A DNA stretch of 64,000 nucleotides, taken from contig NZ_AUWY01000022.1 of NCBI RefSeq assembly GCF_000447205.1, positions 43,504 through 107,503 on the forward strand, in the 5' to 3' direction. Positions 8,573-17,147 of this stretch are shown here, piece after piece (within the stretch, counting starts at the first letter, position 1; every line of letters begins with the position of its first letter). Origin of the DNA: Sphingobium ummariense RL-3. Its GTDB lineage: Bacteria > Pseudomonadota > Alphaproteobacteria > Sphingomonadales > Sphingomonadaceae. The notes under the pieces were generated by a model that made no database searches, was not told the DNA's origin, and worked only from the letters and a program-made list of their open reading frames with translations. The position numbers and the translations under genes are program-made.

Positions 8573-9769
8573 TCAGGCCGCTTTCGCCTCCGCGAAGCTC
8601 CGCGCGCCGGCGGAGATCTTCTCGATGGCTTCGGCGATATGGCTTTCGTCGATGACGAGCGGCGGCAGGATGCGCAGCACATTCTGCCCCGCCGACACCG
8701 TCAGCAGGCCATGATGGTCTCGCAAATGGCCGACGAAGGCGCGCGCGTCGTGCGTATCCTTCATCTTGACGCCCAGCATCAGGCCCATGCCGCGCACATC
8801 CTCGAACATGCCGTCATGGTTGGGGATCAGCTGTTCCAGCGCGGCGCGCAGGCGTGCGCCCATCGCCTTCACACGGTCGAGGAAGCCCTCGCCCAGCACC
8901 TCGTCCAGCACGGCAAGGCCCACCGCCATGGCGAGCGGGTTGCCGCCATAGGTGGACCCGTGGGTGCCGAAGACCATGCCCTTGGCCGCCTTCTCGGTCG
9001 CGAGGCAGGCGCCGAGCGGGAAGCCCGCGCCGATGCCCTTCGCCACCGCCATGATGTCCGGCACGATGCCGTACTGTTCATGGGCGAAGAAGGTGCCGGA
9101 ACGGGCATAGCCGCACTGCACCTCGTCCAGGATCAGCAGCAGCCCCTTCTCGTCGCACAGCGTGCGCAGGCCGGTCAGGAACTCGGCGGTCGCCGGGGTG
9201 ACGCCGCCTTCGCCCTGCACGGGTTCCAGCAGGAAGCCCGCGGTGTTGTCGTCGACCGCCGCCGTCGCCGCTTCGAGATCGTTGAACGGCACCACCTGGA
9301 AACCGGGCAGCAGCGGCTCGAACCCGTCGCGCATCTTGGGCTGGCTGGTGGCGGAAATCGTCCCCAGCGTCCGCCCGTGGAAGGCGTTGTCGAAGCTGAT
9401 GATCTTGTGCCGATGCGCCTCGCCATTGGCATAATGATAGCGGCGCGCGGTCTTAATCGCGCATTCCACCGCCTCGGCGCCGGAATTGGTGAAGAACACC
9501 GTGTCGGCGAAGGTGGTGTCGACCAGCTTCTGCGCGAATTTCTCGCCCAGCGGCATGCCGTACAGGTTCGACGTGTGCATCAGCGTCGCCGCCTGGTCGG
9601 CGATCGCCTTCACCAGCTTCGGATGGCCGTGGCCCAGCAGGTTGACCGCGATGCCGCTGGCGAAGTCCAGATAGCGCTCGCCGCGCTCGCCGATCAGGTA
9701 GCAGCCCTCGCCTCGGACCGGACGCACATCGCACCGGGGGTAAACGGGCATGAGCGGCGTAATCGACAT
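8573..9769 (-). CDS. argD: Acetylornithine/succinyldiaminopimelate aminotransferase
   Basis: A 398-residue class-III PLP aminotransferase acting in arginine (and possibly lysine) synthesis. Visible hallmarks are NSGAEAVECAIKTAR, FHGRTLG, the PLP-contacting LILDEVQCG, and the Schiff-base Lys in AVAKGIGAGFPLGA. The start at 9769 has AGGGAAGG just upstream; an in-frame alternative at 9808 is less well placed. It is first of a probable argD-argF unit, following a terminator-like hairpin at 9811-9833. Confidence 0.95.
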   Translation of the reverse strand: MSITPLMPVYPRCDVRPVRGEGCYLIGERGERYLDFASGIAVNLLGHGHPKLVKAIADQAATLMHTSNLYGMPLGEKFAQKLVDTTFADTVFFTNSGAEAVECAIKTARRYHYANGEAHRHKIISFDNAFHGRTLGTISATSQPKMRDGFEPLLPGFQVVPFNDLEAATAAVDDNTAGFLLEPVQGEGGVTPATAEFLTGLRTLCDEKGLLLILDEVQCGYARSGTFFAHEQYGIVPDIMAVAKGIGAGFPLGACLATEKAAKGMVFGTHGSTYGGNPLAMAVGLAVLDEVLGEGFLDRVKAMGARLRAALEQLIPNHDGMFEDVRGMGLMLGVKMKDTHDARAFVGHLRDHHGLLTVSAGQNVLRILPPLVIDESHIAEAIEKISAGARSFAEAKAA

Positions 9770-9805
9770 GGGCCTTCCCTTTCTGGGCTGATGTTCGTCC
9801 AAACG

Positions 9806-9833
9806 CAAAAAGGCGGCCCCCGCCGGGCCGCCT
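9806..9833 (-). terminator. Intrinsic terminator between fliS and argD
   Basis: Read on the minus strand, AGGCGGCCC and GGGCCGCCT (9-bp perfect stem, 5-base loop) are followed at once by a short T-run. It lies ~230 bases after fliS and ~40 bases before argD. The simplest reading is the end of the flagellar transcript. Confidence 0.7.
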
Positions 9834-9932
9834 ATTGCGAGCGCTGCCTATACAGGCGGCGGAAAGACCGCGCAACCCCGGCTGGCAGGCCGGTCCGGGA
9901 GGAAAGGCGTGGAACTATGGCCTACCTTCCCG

Positions 9933-10048
9933 CCGTTCGGGCTGAGCTTGTCGAAGCCCTGCATTTTCTTGAAGAGAAGGGAAACCCCCTTCGACTGCCT
10001 GCCAGGGCAGGCGCTCAGGACAGGCTTCGACAAGCTCAGGGCGAACGG
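9933..10048. repeat. Dispersed inverted-repeat element, short variant
   Basis: The arms CCGTTCGGGCTGAGCTTGTC (from 9934) and GACAAGCTCAGGGCGAACGG (to 10048) are near-perfect inverted repeats of about 26 bases. The centre includes CTGCATTTTCTTGAAGAG, similar to the centre of the element at 35820-35916. Located between fliS and argD. Confidence 0.8.
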
Positions 10049-10062
10049 AGGAAGGGATGCCC

Positions 10063-10458
10063 CTACCCGATCTGGCCCCATGCGTCGGCGATCTCGGCGA
10101 TCATGGTGCGCGCATCCTCGACCGGCTCGGCGCGGCGCTCCTTGGCGCCCACCAGCAGCAGCCGGCGCGCCTCGCGGTAGATCTGGGCAAGGCCGGTGGC
10201 GATGTCGCCGCCCTTGTCGAAGTCCAGGCTCGATTCCAGCGCGAACAGGATGGACATGGCACGCGCCTGCTTGTCGGACACCTTGACGCGGTCCTGCTGG
10301 CGCTCAGCCAGCGCGGCGGCATCGAGCGCGATCAACAGCTCGTCGAACAGGATCTTGACCAGCGCGTGCGGCGTGGCGCCCTCGATCCGGCTGCCCGAAT
10401 GCACCGCCGCATAGCGCCGTGCCGCCGCCGAACCCGCATAGCCCTGATTATAGAACAT
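10063..10458 (-). CDS. fliS: Flagellar export chaperone FliS
   Basis: A 131-residue four-helix protein that binds flagellin in the cytosol and keeps it unfolded for export. The start MFYNQGYAGS at 10458 matches the FliS N-terminal signature (Y-x-x-x-x); a TTG seven codons earlier is less likely. SRIEGATPHALVKILFDELL and the helix ARRLLLVGAKERR fit the family. It follows fliD by 17 bases, the usual fliD-fliS arrangement, and should share fliD's sigma-28-like promoter. Confidence 0.88.
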   Translation of the reverse strand: MFYNQGYAGSAAARRYAAVHSGSRIEGATPHALVKILFDELLIALDAAALAERQQDRVKVSDKQARAMSILFALESSLDFDKGGDIATGLAQIYREARRLLLVGAKERRAEPVEDARTMIAEIADAWGQIG

Positions 10459-10475
10459 GAGTCTTTCGTCCCCGA

Positions 10476-11879
10476 TCAATTGTCGCTGTTGTTCCAGACC
10501 GCGATCTGCTGCTCCAGATAGCTCTGGGTCGCCTTGAGCGCGTTGAGTCGCGTTTCCATCTTGGAATAGACGCTGGTGAGCTGCGCCTGATAATCGGCCA
10601 TCTGCTCGTCCAGCTTGTCGAACTGGTCGGCCAGATCCTCCGCCAGCGCCTTGTATTTCGCCTGCGACTGCGCGAGCGCGCCGTCCTTCTGCTGGATCTT
10701 GTCGCGCACGCCGTCCATCAGGCCGGCCAGGCCCGGATTAGAGGCCGACTTGACCGCCGGATTGAGCAGCTGGGTGATCCCGGCCGGATCGGCGGCGATC
10801 GCCTTGTCCAGCGCATTGGTGTCCAGCGTCAGCGTACCGTCCCGGTTGGTGCCGATGCCGATGTCGGACAGGGTGCGATAGGTGCCCGTCCCGGCGAGCG
10901 CCGTGGAGGTCATGGCGGCCAGCTGCCGCTTCATGTCGCGGATCGACGCCTCTCCGTTCAGCACGCCCGCGTTCGACGAGTCCGTGCCCGTGGCGGTCGC
11001 CGTGTTCAGCGCCTTCATCAGTGTGTTGTAGGCGTCGACGAACTCGACCACCAGGTCGCGCATCGACGTCGTCGGCTCGCTGCTGGCCAGCGTCACCGGC
11101 TGGCCCGGTACAGCCTTGTTCAGGTCGATGCGCAGGTTGGCGATCGCGGTGTCGATGCTGTTGCTGCTGTAATGCTGCTCCACGCCGTCGATCTTGATGA
11201 TCGCGTCCTGCGGCGCGCCGGCCGACTTCATGGTCGCGCTGTCCGTGCCGTTCCAGGCGAACTTGGCGAGGTCCGCGCCGGTGCCGGCGGCCAGGCTGAA
11301 ATCGTTGGCCGCGCCCGTCTGGCCCTTCATGACCAGGCGGGTGCCGTTATTGTCGGTGACGACGGAGGCGGTGACGCCCATGCCCGCATCGTTGATCGCC
11401 TTGGCCAGGCCCGCATAGCTGTCGTTGGTCGAATCGATCGTGATCGTCTTGCTCGTGCCGCCGACCGTCAGCGTCAGCGTGCCCTGGCCCACTGCCGTAC
11501 TGGCGGTCGCATCGGCAACGGAGGTGGAAGCCAGGATGCGCGCGGAGGCGAGCTGCTGCACCTCCAGCTTCGCGGGCAGGCCAGCGGGCACGCCGCCGGG
11601 CAGCAGGCTGACCGATGCGATGCTTTCGTCGCTGGAGGTCGGGGTGCCCGAGAAACCGGTGCCGGCCAGCAGGCTGTTGAGCGCGTCGGCGAAGGTATCG
11701 AGCGAGCTGGAAGCCGAAGCGAGCGCGGAAATGCGCGCGCTGTTCAGGCTCTGGCGATCGGTAATGACCTTTTCCTTGGGATCGCGCGTCGCGCTCACCA
11801 GGCTGGCGACGAGCGCCTGGGTATCGATGCCGGAGCCAATGCCGAGCGCGGTCGATATGCTGCTGCTGATCGAAGCCAT
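10476..11879 (-). CDS. fliD: Flagellar filament cap protein FliD (HAP2)
   Basis: A 467-residue cap protein that folds flagellin at the filament tip. The N terminus (GIGSGIDTQALVASLVSATRDPKEK) is the typical FliD_N segment, and the C-terminal ~80 residues form a heptad-rich coiled coil ending near YLEQQIAVWNNSDN. The middle is Ala/Thr/Ser-rich and variable, as expected for surface domains. AAAGGA precedes the ATG at 11879. A sigma-28-like promoter lies at 11901-11927. fliS follows. Confidence 0.93.
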   Translation of the reverse strand: MASISSSISTALGIGSGIDTQALVASLVSATRDPKEKVITDRQSLNSARISALASASSSLDTFADALNSLLAGTGFSGTPTSSDESIASVSLLPGGVPAGLPAKLEVQQLASARILASTSVADATASTAVGQGTLTLTVGGTSKTITIDSTNDSYAGLAKAINDAGMGVTASVVTDNNGTRLVMKGQTGAANDFSLAAGTGADLAKFAWNGTDSATMKSAGAPQDAIIKIDGVEQHYSSNSIDTAIANLRIDLNKAVPGQPVTLASSEPTTSMRDLVVEFVDAYNTLMKALNTATATGTDSSNAGVLNGEASIRDMKRQLAAMTSTALAGTGTYRTLSDIGIGTNRDGTLTLDTNALDKAIAADPAGITQLLNPAVKSASNPGLAGLMDGVRDKIQQKDGALAQSQAKYKALAEDLADQFDKLDEQMADYQAQLTSVYSKMETRLNALKATQSYLEQQIAVWNNSDN

Positions 11880-11900
11880 GAGCCGTCCTTTCAGGAAGAG

Positions 11901-11927
11901 AGAACGGCCCTAGGGCGAAGACCTTTA
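11901..11927 (-). promoter_or_regulatory. Putative sigma-28 (FliA) promoter of fliD
   Basis: On the minus strand TAAAGGTC, 11 bases, then GCCGTTCT, against the enterobacterial FliA consensus TAAAGTTT-N11-GCCGATAA. The spacing is exact and the same TAAAG/GCCGTT core is seen upstream of fliC. It ends 22 bases before the fliD ATG. Confidence 0.7.
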
Positions 11928-11981
11928 GGAATGATTTTCGCGCATGGGATGAGCGGCGTCTTCACCCCTCGCTTTTCCCTA

Positions 11982-12100
11982 CTCGTCACCCTGAACTCGT
12001 TTCAGGGTCCATTTTACCGGATCGAGCCTTGGTTGGTGGGGCACCATGTGCAGCCGAGTCACGTGCCTCGGCTGCACTGAAACAAGGCCAGCATGACGAG
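11982..12100. repeat. Dispersed inverted repeat with inner 11-bp hairpin
   Basis: The arms CTCGTCACCCTGAACTCG... (11982-12005) and ...GGCCAGCATGACGAG (12077-12100) are inverted copies of a widespread proteobacterial intergenic motif. Inside lies a perfect 11-bp stem, GTGCAGCCGAG (12048-12058) and CTCGGCTGCAC (12067-12077), with an 8-base loop. It fills most of the gap upstream of the fliD promoter. Confidence 0.75.
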
Positions 12101-12124
12101 CTGGAAGGGGGCTTGGCAGGGTCG

Positions 12125-12595
12125 CTAAACAGCCGCCGAGAGAATCTGGTCCACCGTGCCGCGCTTCAGATGCGCCTGCGCCGTGCGGGCATGGTCGCCC
12201 TGCGCCGCGATCCGCTTGGCCAGGCGCACCGCCTGCTCCACCGTTTCCTTGCTGGCGGGCGGCAGCGGCACGATGATGATCGGCGCGGGCAGCATCGACT
12301 GGATCGCACCGGCGGCGCTTTCCACCGATGTGTTGGCATTGTCCGCCCGAAGGTCGGCGAGGATGTCGGCGATGCGGGCGTGAACCTTCGCATATTCGGC
12401 GGCGCCCGCCGCGTCCTCGTCAAGGGCGGCGAGGTCGATGTCCACCGGCAATATCCGCTGGCGGCTGCCAAAGCTGTCCTGCCCGCGTGTCTCCGCCCCG
12501 GCCGAAACCGGCGCGACGGCGGGCACGGCCGGAGAGGCGCGCACCGCGCCCCGGTCGACCTGCGATACCTCGCCGCGCGAAAAATAATCGTTCAT
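12125..12595 (-). CDS. Unknown 156-residue protein in flagellar cluster
   Basis: I do not recognise this family. The N-terminal ~50 residues are Ala/Pro/Val-rich and probably disordered; residues ~55-100 look helical and acidic (AALDEDAAGAAEYAKVHARI); a PAPIIIVPLPPAS linker follows; the C-terminal ~40 residues (SKETVEQAVRLAKRIAAQG ... TVDQILSAAV) are helical. There is no signal peptide, membrane segment or cysteine. It sits between flhB-GT87 and fliD on the same strand, and a good sigma-28-like promoter (12628-12654) lies 33 bases upstream, so it is probably a late flagellar gene. A small export, assembly or anti-sigma role is conceivable, but there is no motif for FlgM or FlgN. Confidence 0.7.
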   Translation of the reverse strand: MNDYFSRGEVSQVDRGAVRASPAVPAVAPVSAGAETRGQDSFGSRQRILPVDIDLAALDEDAAGAAEYAKVHARIADILADLRADNANTSVESAAGAIQSMLPAPIIIVPLPPASKETVEQAVRLAKRIAAQGDHARTAQAHLKRGTVDQILSAAV

Positions 12596-12627
12596 GACGC
12601 ACCATAATCATGCGTCCCCATGAAGCT

Positions 12628-12654
12628 TTTACGGACGAATGCGGCTAAACTTTA
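12628..12654 (-). promoter_or_regulatory. Putative sigma-28 promoter of the unknown flagellar gene
   Basis: On the minus strand a perfect TAAAGTTT, 11 bases, then TCCGTAAA. It overlaps the last codons of the GT87 gene and ends 33 bases before the ATG at 12595. Same spacing as the candidates at fliC and fliD. Confidence 0.65.
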
Positions 12655-13822
12655 GTTCACCATCGCGATTTTCTTCGCCGTGCCCGCGCAGCAGCATCCA
12701 TGCCAGCGCGATCGGCACCAGCCCAAGCCCCGGAATGCCAACCGGTCCCGCCACCATCTGGAGCAGCGGCAGGTAGAAAAGCAGAAGCAGCGCGCTGTTC
12801 CCCTCCCCCCGCGCGATCACCAGCACGGCCATCGCCGCCACGGCCAGCGTGTCATAGGACAGCATATAGGGCGTCACCGACACCGCGCAGGCGAGGAAGA
12901 TCAGGTTCGCCTTTCTGTCTTCCGCAGCCGGCCGCGCGCGGAAATGCCAGACCGTCAGCGCCACGGCCGCGATCGACAGCAGCGTCTGCACCGCGCTCGC
13001 CACCGGAATCGAAACGCTCGCCGAGCGCAGGTTCATGAACAGGGTTGCCATGAACGGCCCGGCCAGATGATCGGGATCGGACAGCACGAGCGACTGGTTG
13101 GCGATCCCCTGCACCAGGTAGACGCGCCAGATATCCGGGCCCCAGAGCAGCGCGACGGCCAGCGCCAGCCCGAGCGCTGTCGCGCAAGCCGAGAGGATCG
13201 CGCGCCAGTTGCCCGTTACCAGCAGCAGCACGGGGAAGAGCAGCCCCAGCTGCGGCTTGACGGTCAGCAGGCCGAGCAGCGCCCCGGCGAGCCAGGGCCG
13301 GCTTTCCCGCCAATGCAGGACGGACAGGATGATCGCCGCCGCGAGGCAGGCGAACTGCCCCGAGAGGAGGCCGAACAGCGCGGCGGGCGACGCCAGAAGG
13401 ATGCCGATCACCCGCCAGTCGCGCGTCCACAGCCGCAGCGCGGCGGCGAAGGCGCCGAGCCCCGTCAGAGTCCACAACAGCAATGCCGGCAAATAGGGCA
13501 ACAGGCCGAACGGCGCGCCAATGAGCAGGCTGGAGGGCGGATAGGACCAGAGCTGGCCCGGATAGCCCGCCCCCACCTGCTCGCCCAATGCGGCCAGATA
13601 GGTGGCGATGTCGTAATAGCGCGCCGGATCGGGCTCCCAGGCCGCGCGGCCGACCATCCAGAGGTTCAGGAAATCGCGCCCGACCACTAGCGACGTGCCG
13701 TCGCGCGGGATGCCGACGCCGGTCTGCAGCGTCAGCAGATAGAAGGGCACGCCGACGAGGAGCAACAACCCGGCGCCCACCGCGGCCAGATCCAGCCCCG
13801 GCGGCAGCGGCCGGATCGTCAC
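12629..13822 (-). CDS. GT87-family (DUF2029) membrane glycosyltransferase-like protein
   Basis: A 397-residue polytopic inner-membrane protein with roughly ten hydrophobic helices, matching the DUF2029/GT87 (polyprenol-phosphate-mannose-dependent transferase-like) family. Family marks are an early acidic loop motif (GRDFLNLWMVGRA), SYPPSSLLIGAPFGLLP, and LLTVKPQLGLLFPVLLL, close to the usual KPQ motif. Its ATG overlaps the flhB stop by 4 bases (ATGA), so it is translationally coupled to a flagellar export gene. A role in flagellin or envelope glycosylation is an inference from position only; it could also be an unrelated passenger. Confidence 0.75.
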   Translation of the reverse strand: MTIRPLPPGLDLAAVGAGLLLLVGVPFYLLTLQTGVGIPRDGTSLVVGRDFLNLWMVGRAAWEPDPARYYDIATYLAALGEQVGAGYPGQLWSYPPSSLLIGAPFGLLPYLPALLLWTLTGLGAFAAALRLWTRDWRVIGILLASPAALFGLLSGQFACLAAAIILSVLHWRESRPWLAGALLGLLTVKPQLGLLFPVLLLVTGNWRAILSACATALGLALAVALLWGPDIWRVYLVQGIANQSLVLSDPDHLAGPFMATLFMNLRSASVSIPVASAVQTLLSIAAVALTVWHFRARPAAEDRKANLIFLACAVSVTPYMLSYDTLAVAAMAVLVIARGEGNSALLLLFYLPLLQMVAGPVGIPGLGLVPIALAWMLLRGHGEENRDGELKFSRIRP

Positions 13823-14952
13823 AACTTCTTTCCTTCCGCATCGAAGCGCAGGTCGTCGGGCACGGCAATGAACGGCCGGTCCATCTCGCTCGCCATGCGG
13901 TTTTCGACCCGGAAGACGAAGGCCAGCACCGTCGCCACCGCCATGTAGAGCCCTTCGTTGACGATCTGCCCGGCGCGCGACGTGAAGTAGATGGCGCGCG
14001 CCAGTTCGGGATATTGCAGCACCGGCACGCTGCTCGCGTCGGCCAGCTCGCGGATCGCCGCCGCGATCGCATCGCAGCCGCGCGCGACCACCACGGGCGC
14101 GGCGTCCTGCCCCGGGCGATAGCGCAGCGCGACCGCGAAATGGGTCGGGTTGGTGATGATGACGCTGGCTTCCTGCACCGCCTTGCGGGTGGAACCGTTC
14201 AGCACCTCATATTGCTTGCGGCGGATATGGCCCTTCAGCTCGGGCGATCCTTCGCTTTCCTTGTTCTCGTCCTTGATCTCCTGCTTGGTCATGGCCAGGC
14301 GCTTGGCGCGCTGCATGATCTGCGCGGGCACGTCGATGCCGGCGATCAGGAACAGGCCGCCCGCCATGATGAGGCAGGTCATCACGAACATGTCGCCCAG
14401 GCTCGCCATGGCGGGCGCCACGCCAGCCTTGCCCAAGCCCACGATCGCGGTCAGCCGGTCCCAGATCACCCAGAGGCCGATCGCGCCCAGCAGGCCGACC
14501 TTGGCGATCGACTTCAGCAGCTCGATCAGCCCCTGCATGCCGAACATGCGCTTGAGGCCGGCGGCGGGGTTGAGCTTCGACGCCTTGGGCGCGAAACCGC
14601 CGGGGCGGAAGCCGAGCGATCCCAGCAGCGCGGGCGCGGCAATGGCGGCGAGCAGGGTGGCGAGCAGGATGCCGCTGACCGGCAGGGCAATGCCCGACAG
14701 CAGCGCCCAGCCCCGGTCGGCGGGGGCGAAGTCGACGATATCCTCGCGGCGGAAGCGCAGCGCCTCCACCAGCATGTCGGACAGCGCCTCGACCAGTGAC
14801 GGCCCGGTGACGGCGATCCAGCCGATGCCGGCCATCACCACCAGCGCCGTCGCCAGTTCGCGCGACTGGAGGATGTCGCCCTTCTTGGCGGCATCCTGCA
14901 GCTTCTTGGCTGTCGGTTTCTCGGTCTTTTCGCCGCCCTGGCCTTCCGCCAT
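13819..14952 (-). CDS. flhB: Flagellar export apparatus protein FlhB
   Basis: A 377-residue membrane protein that controls the substrate-specificity switch of the flagellar type III export gate. The N terminus (GEKTEKPTAKKLQDAAKKGD) is diagnostic, four transmembrane segments follow, and the autocleavage motif NPTH is at residues 268-271 inside VIITNPTHFAVALRY. It lies 3 bases after fliR, in a fliOPQR-flhB run. The downstream GT87 gene overlaps its stop codon. Confidence 0.96.
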   Translation of the reverse strand: MAEGQGGEKTEKPTAKKLQDAAKKGDILQSRELATALVVMAGIGWIAVTGPSLVEALSDMLVEALRFRREDIVDFAPADRGWALLSGIALPVSGILLATLLAAIAAPALLGSLGFRPGGFAPKASKLNPAAGLKRMFGMQGLIELLKSIAKVGLLGAIGLWVIWDRLTAIVGLGKAGVAPAMASLGDMFVMTCLIMAGGLFLIAGIDVPAQIMQRAKRLAMTKQEIKDENKESEGSPELKGHIRRKQYEVLNGSTRKAVQEASVIITNPTHFAVALRYRPGQDAAPVVVARGCDAIAAAIRELADASSVPVLQYPELARAIYFTSRAGQIVNEGLYMAVATVLAFVFRVENRMASEMDRPFIAVPDDLRFDAEGKKL

Positions 14953-14955
14953 CGC

Positions 14956-15738
14956 TCAGCGTCCTTCCGCGATCGACTGGGCCTGGTCCAGCCCGGCCTT
15001 GAGCGCCGCCGTCACCCCCTCGCCCATCACCGGCGCGGCGATGGCGAGCAGGACGAGGCCGGCCATCATGGCGACCGGCATGCCGACGGCGAACAGGTTG
15101 AGCGACGGCGCGGTGCGCGCCAGCATGCCCATGACGATCTGCACCAGCACCAGCGCGAAGCCGACCGGCAGGGCGATCGTGACCCCCGCGCCCAGCAGCG
15201 TGCCGCCGAACTCGACGAGGCGCCACACCGTGTCGTTGCCCAGCATCGCCGCGCCCGGCGGCAACGCCTGATAGCTGTGCACCACGAAGCTGACGAGCAG
15301 CAGGTGCCCGTCCATGCCCAGCAGCAGGAAGGTGGACAGGATCGACAGGAACTGCCCCACCGCCTGCGTCGCCTGGCCCGATGACGGATCGACCATGGCG
15401 GCGAAGTTCAGCCCCATGGCGTTGCCAATCGTCTCGCCCGCGACGAAGGCGGCGGCATAGCCGATCTGCACCGCGAACCCCATGGCGAGCCCCGCCAGCA
15501 CCTCGCCCGCGACCAGCATCACGCCCTCGAAGCTGGCGATGCCGTCCTGCGGCAGCTGGATCGTCACGCTGTTGAGCGCCGCCATGCCGAGCGCGAGGCT
15601 GAGGATCAGGCGCAGCTGGAGCGGGACGGCGGGCGCGCCGAACACCGGCGCCGCGATGAAGGCCGCGCCGGGGCGGATCATCGCGATCAGCCAGATCCAG
15701 AGCTGCACCTCCACATTGGCGAAGCCCGGCGCCATCAT
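14956..15738 (-). CDS. fliR: Flagellar export protein FliR
   Basis: A 260-residue inner-membrane subunit of the flagellar export gate (FliPQR complex). Several hydrophobic helices and family motifs are seen: RPGAAFIAAPVFGAPAVPLQLRL near the N terminus and NLFAVGMPVAMMAGL near the C terminus. The start overlaps the fliQ stop by 4 bases, indicating translational coupling; flhB follows after 3 bases. Confidence 0.94.
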   Translation of the reverse strand: MMAPGFANVEVQLWIWLIAMIRPGAAFIAAPVFGAPAVPLQLRLILSLALGMAALNSVTIQLPQDGIASFEGVMLVAGEVLAGLAMGFAVQIGYAAAFVAGETIGNAMGLNFAAMVDPSSGQATQAVGQFLSILSTFLLLGMDGHLLLVSFVVHSYQALPPGAAMLGNDTVWRLVEFGGTLLGAGVTIALPVGFALVLVQIVMGMLARTAPSLNLFAVGMPVAMMAGLVLLAIAAPVMGEGVTAALKAGLDQAQSIAEGR

Positions 15739-16007
15739 TGCAGCAGGTCCGGGATGCGCTCAAATATCTCGCGGGTGAAGTCGGCCAGCAGCACCATGAT
15801 CGACCCGCCGAACAGCGCCAGCATCGCGCCCACCACGATGATCTTGGGGATGAAGCTCAGCGTCTGCTCGTTGATCGAGGTCGCGGCCTGCACCATGCCG
15901 ATCAGCACGCCCGCGATCAGCGCGGGGATCAGGATGGGCGCGGCCGCAAGCGCCGTGATCCACAGCGCCTGCTGGGCAAGGCCCATGAAGAAATCGGCGT
16001 TCTCCAT
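15735..16007 (-). CDS. fliQ: Flagellar export protein FliQ
   Basis: A 90-residue protein with two transmembrane hairpin helices, part of the FliPQR export gate. The conserved stretch GVLIGMVQAATSINEQTLSFIPKI is clear. It lies 7 bases after fliP and overlaps fliR by 4 bases. Confidence 0.95.
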   Translation of the reverse strand: MENADFFMGLAQQALWITALAAAPILIPALIAGVLIGMVQAATSINEQTLSFIPKIIVVGAMLALFGGSIMVLLADFTREIFERIPDLLQ

Positions 16008-16014
16008 GGTCCGC

Positions 16015-16809
16015 CTAGGTCGCGAAGGAGCCGGCGAGCGACCCCATGGTCAGCGCCCAGCCGTCGACCAGCACGAACAGCAGCAGCTTGAACGGCATGG
16101 AGATGATCGTGGGCGACAGCATCATCATGCCCAGCGCCATCAGCGTGGAGGCGACGACCAGGTCGATGATGAGGAAGGGCAGGAAGATCATGAAGCCGAT
16201 CTGGAAGGCGGTCTTGAGCTCGCTCGTCACGAAGGCCGGCAACAGGATGGTGAAGGGAATATCGGCCGAACTGCGGAAGGCGGGCGCCTCCGCCAGGTTC
16301 TGGAACAGCTTGAGGTCGCTCTCGCGCGTCTGCTTCACCATGAAGCCGTGCAGCACCCGGCCCGAGCGGCCGACCGCCTCCTCGATGGGGATCTGCCCCT
16401 TGCCATAGGGGTCGAAGGCCTGGGCGTTGATCTGGTCGATGGCGGGACGCATCACGAACAGCGACAGGAACAGCGACAGGCCGACCAGCACCTGGTTGGG
16501 CGGCGTCTGCTGCAATCCCAGCGCCTGGCGCAGCAGCGACAGCACGATGATGATGCGGGTGAAGCTGGTCATCATGAGGATCAGCGACGGCAGCACCGTC
16601 AGCAGGCTCATGAGGACGAGGATCTGGAGCGACAGCGACAGCGGGCGGCCGTCGCCGGAAATCTGGCCCATCGCCCGGGTCAGCGCGCCGCCATTGTCGA
16701 CGGGCGCGGGCGGCGCCGCGGCGGGCACGGCCTGGGCGAAGGCGGGTTCGATCAGCAGCAGCGCGCCGGCGACGGCGATGCCCCCGATCAGGAACGTCCT
16801 AGCGCGCAC
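16015..16809 (-). CDS. fliP: Flagellar export protein FliP
   Basis: A 264-residue export-gate subunit with a cleavable signal peptide (ending near PAFAQA). Conserved segments include [24 protein letters not shown] and, near the C terminus, [24 protein letters not shown]. The start overlaps the end of fliO by 11 bases. Confidence 0.95.
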   Translation of the reverse strand: MRARTFLIGGIAVAGALLLIEPAFAQAVPAAAPPAPVDNGGALTRAMGQISGDGRPLSLSLQILVLMSLLTVLPSLILMMTSFTRIIIVLSLLRQALGLQQTPPNQVLVGLSLFLSLFVMRPAIDQINAQAFDPYGKGQIPIEEAVGRSGRVLHGFMVKQTRESDLKLFQNLAEAPAFRSSADIPFTILLPAFVTSELKTAFQIGFMIFLPFLIIDLVVASTLMALGMMMLSPTIISMPFKLLLFVLVDGWALTMGSLAGSFAT

Positions 16810-17062
16810 GATAGGGGTCGCCTTCCGCGATCTTCTCGATCTTGCCGCGCGTGACCGACAGCAGGATCTTCTTCCCTTCGAACTCCACCACCGCCAGCTT
16901 GCCGAAGGTGCCCATCGGCAGCGCCTCCAGCACCTTCAGCGAGCGGTCGGACTGGCCGACCATCATGCCCGGCTGGTATTTGCGCCACAGCCACAGCGCG
17001 CCAAAGGCCATGCCGCCGACCAGCGGCAGCAGGATCAGCAGTTTGACGAAATACCAGAACAT
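16799..17062 (-). CDS. fliO: Flagellar biosynthesis protein FliO
   Basis: An 87-residue single-span membrane protein that helps assemble FliP. One N-terminal transmembrane helix (residues ~3-26) is followed by a small cytoplasmic domain with the FliO-type stretch [20 protein letters not shown] and [15 protein letters not shown]. It overlaps fliP by 11 bases. An 85-base gap to fliN shows no clear promoter. Confidence 0.88.
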   Translation of the reverse strand: MFWYFVKLLILLPLVGGMAFGALWLWRKYQPGMMVGQSDRSLKVLEALPMGTFGKLAVVEFEGKKILLSVTRGKIEKIAEGDPYRAR

Positions 17063-17147
17063 GATGCGGCCCCGCGAATATGGTTAACGCGCCATCCGAT
17101 CAGCACAAACGCGCCTTATGGCAAGCGCTAAAAAGCCGGGAATGCGA

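Noticed and set aside
9806..9833. Attenuator in the argD leader
   Set aside because: No alternative anti-terminator pairing or Arg-rich leader peptide is evident; a simple terminator after fliS explains the hairpin.
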